Of a stretch of DNA of 64,000 nt, positions 62,412 through 64,000 are shown in pieces. Source of the stretch: Marinobacterium lutimaris (GTDB taxonomy: Bacteria; Pseudomonadota; Gammaproteobacteria; Pseudomonadales; Balneatricaceae); the NCBI RefSeq assembly GCF_900108065.1, contig NZ_FNVQ01000004.1, positions 124,001 to 188,000 of the forward strand. Direction: 5' to 3'. The translations under genes and the position numbers were made by a program. The notes beneath the pieces are model-generated. The model made no database searches. It was not told the DNA's origin and saw only the letters and a list, made by a program, of their open reading frames with translations. Position 1 is the first letter of the stretch. Every line of letters begins with the position of its first letter.

Positions 62412-64000
62412 TTATCCACCTCCAGATCGTTAACGTAGTCGTCGGTCAGCCAGGCATCCATCACCTCGCGGGCGATGGGGGCCGCGGTACTGGAACCGCC
62501 ACCACCGTTCTCAACCACTACCGCCACGGCAATTTTCGGATCATCGACCGGTGCAAAGGCGACAAACAGAGCGTGGTCCAGATGACGCTCCGCCAGCTCC
62601 TCAGGGTTATATCTCGCGTCCTGGGCGATACCAACCACCTGGGCGGTACCTGTCTTGCCCGCCATGGTGTACTCGGCGCCGGCCGCCGCACGGCGCGCCG
62701 TACCGTAACTGCTGTGCATAACATCGACCATGCCCTGGATCACCGGTTTCCAGAACTCGGGATGATTCAGTTTTACATCGTCAGGCAGCGGGTTTTCCGA
62801 CTCGATCTCCGGCATGCTGGTGGTGCCGTCACTGTTGATAACGCCACGAATGGTATGTGGTCGCACCCACTTGCCGCGGTTCGCCAGCACCGCCGTGGCG
62901 GTGGCCAGCTGCAGCGGCGTGGCCAGCATGAAGCCCTGACCGATACTCAGGTTGAGGGAGTCACCGGGATACCAGGGCTGCTTGTAGCGTCCCTGTTTCC
63001 AGTCCTTGGTCGGCAGCAGAGCATCGTCCGCCTCCGGCAGATCCAGGCTGGTCACCTGGCCAAAGCCAAAACGCCCCAGGTAATCGGACATGTTATCGAT
63101 GCCGGTCTTGTAGCCCGCATCGTAAAACCAGACGTCACAGGACTGTGCCAGCGCCAGATTCAGATCGACCTTGCCATGGCCCCAGCGTTTCCAATCGCGG
63201 TATTTTCGACCGCCCTTGGTGAGCTGATAAAAACCCGGATCCCAGACCGTATGGTCGATGGACACCGAACCGCTGTCGATGGCGGAAAGTGCCGTAAAGG
63301 GTTTCAGCGTTGAGCCCGGCGGATAGCGGCCGCGGATCGCCCGGTTGTAGAGCGGCAGATCCTTGGAGTCGCGCAGTTCCGCGTAATCTTTGGTGGAGAT
63401 ACCGGTAACGAAGAGGTTGGGGTCGTAGGCGGGCTCACTCACCAGCGCCAGGATCTCGCCGTTACGCGGATCGATCGCCACGATGGAGGCGCGCCGCCCC
63501 TCGATCAGCTGCTCGGAGAACTTCTGCAGTTTGAGATCAAGGCTCAGTTGAATATTCCGCCCCGGCACCGGATCCTGGCTTTCCAATACGCGAAGCACGC
63601 GGCCACGGGCATTGGTTTCCACCTTCTGGAATCCCACCTGGCCGTGCAGCAGCGACTCGTAGAAGCGTTCGATACCGAGTTTGCCGATGTAGTGCGTAGC
63701 CGCGTAGTTTTCCGGATCCAGCCGCTGCAACTCACGCTCATTGATGCGGCCCACATAACCCAGGGCATGCACCATTGAATCGCCGTAGGGGTAATAACGC
63801 ACCAGGTCCGCTTCCACCTGAACGCCAGGCAGGCGCTGGTAGTTCACAGAGATTTCAGCGATCTCTTTCTCGGTGAGGCTGAACTTCAGCGGCACCGAGG
63901 TAAACGGTCGCCGACGCTGATTGAGGCGCTTTTTGAAGCGTTCGATATCGTTGGGTTCGAGATCGATGATCTGACCGATACGGGCGATGGTCGCATCCAG
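62408..64000 (-). CDS. mrdA: Penicillin-binding protein 2 (N-terminus beyond the right edge)
   Basis: The frame is open to the window edge, 531 codons visible. The segment before residue VPLKFSL also reads as coding (LDATIARIGQIIDLEPNDIE), so no start is in the window. Transpeptidase motifs are intact: STLK (in YPPGSTLKPF), SCD as the SxN/D motif, and KTG in MAGKTGTAQV. It cross-links peptidoglycan during elongation with RodA. First visible gene of the operon running to lipA. Confidence 0.96.
   Translation of the reverse strand: MDATIARIGQIIDLEPNDIERFKKRLNQRRRPFTSVPLKFSLTEKEIAEISVNYQRLPGVQVEADLVRYYPYGDSMVHALGYVGRINERELQRLDPENYAATHYIGKLGIERFYESLLHGQVGFQKVETNARGRVLRVLESQDPVPGRNIQLSLDLKLQKFSEQLIEGRRASIVAIDPRNGEILALVSEPAYDPNLFVTGISTKDYAELRDSKDLPLYNRAIRGRYPPGSTLKPFTALSAIDSGSVSIDHTVWDPGFYQLTKGGRKYRDWKRWGHGKVDLNLALAQSCDVWFYDAGYKTGIDNMSDYLGRFGFGQVTSLDLPEADDALLPTKDWKQGRYKQPWYPGDSLNLSIGQGFMLATPLQLATATAVLANRGKWVRPHTIRGVINSDGTTSMPEIESENPLPDDVKLNHPEFWKPVIQGMVDVMHSSYGTARRAAAGAEYTMAGKTGTAQVVGIAQDARYNPEELAERHLDHALFVAFAPVDDPKIAVAVVVENGGGGSSTAAPIAREVMDAWLTDDYVNDLEVDK

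Overview
The window is chromosomal DNA of a gammaproteobacterium, most likely a marine member of the Oceanospirillales/Pseudomonadales side of the class. This is inferred from gene content and order: a FimX-type regulator beside serB as in Pseudomonas, a queA-tgt-yajC-secDF operon next to a tRNA-Leu gene, an mrdA-rodA-mltB-rlpA-dacA-dat-ybeD-lipB-lipA operon, recCBD, and Pseudomonas-like GTAGGAG REP elements. Coding density is high and codon use is GC-rich almost everywhere. The exception is an AT-rich stretch of about 1.5 kb at 14.8-16.4 kb.

Layout. 1-766: the start of a secreted protein running off the left edge, then a tRNA array Met-Gln-Met-Gln. 0.9-9 kb: fimX-like c-di-GMP effector, serB, a DedA-PAP2 fusion, RNase R. 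9-14.7 kb: secF, secD, yajC, tgt, queA (all minus strand) and a divergent tRNA-Leu. 15-16.8 kb: an AT-rich insert with an orphan restriction-endonuclease-like protein, and a small hypothetical gene. 16.9-22.1 kb: LysR regulator, two divergent ureohydrolases and a complete polar-amino-acid-type ABC importer, a probable guanidino-compound uptake and hydrolysis locus. 22.3-27 kb: endonuclease I and a three-subunit membrane-linked sugar/polyol dehydrogenase (TAT small subunit, FAD/Fe-S large subunit, triheme cytochrome c). 27.4-29 kb: a GGDEF-EAL protein with a degenerate GGDEF motif.

29.3-37.7 kb: a small hypothetical gene, then an operon of a 30-residue membrane peptide, two paralogous TonB-dependent receptors, a periplasmic binding protein without ABC partners, and a BarA-like hybrid histidine kinase. 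I read this as an outer-membrane uptake and periplasmic sensing system. 37.9-43.4 kb: two small membrane proteins, a thiosulfate dehydrogenase pair (tsdB-tsdA), and a divergent SulP transporter with a tandem universal stress protein. 43.4-53.2 kb: an acetyltransferase and recC-recB-recD. 53.4-54.8 kb: fabI and an OsmC-like protein. 55-64 kb: the cell-wall/lipoate operon, ending inside mrdA at the right edge.

Non-coding structure is informative. There are two inverted copies of a composite intergenic element (3.2 kb and 23.2 kb), two clusters of REP elements (37.8 and 54.9 kb), a 130-bp near-palindrome upstream of mltB, a terminator-like hairpin inside the yajC-secD interval, and several clear intrinsic terminators. 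I saw no CRISPR array, rRNA gene, transposase gene or prophage.
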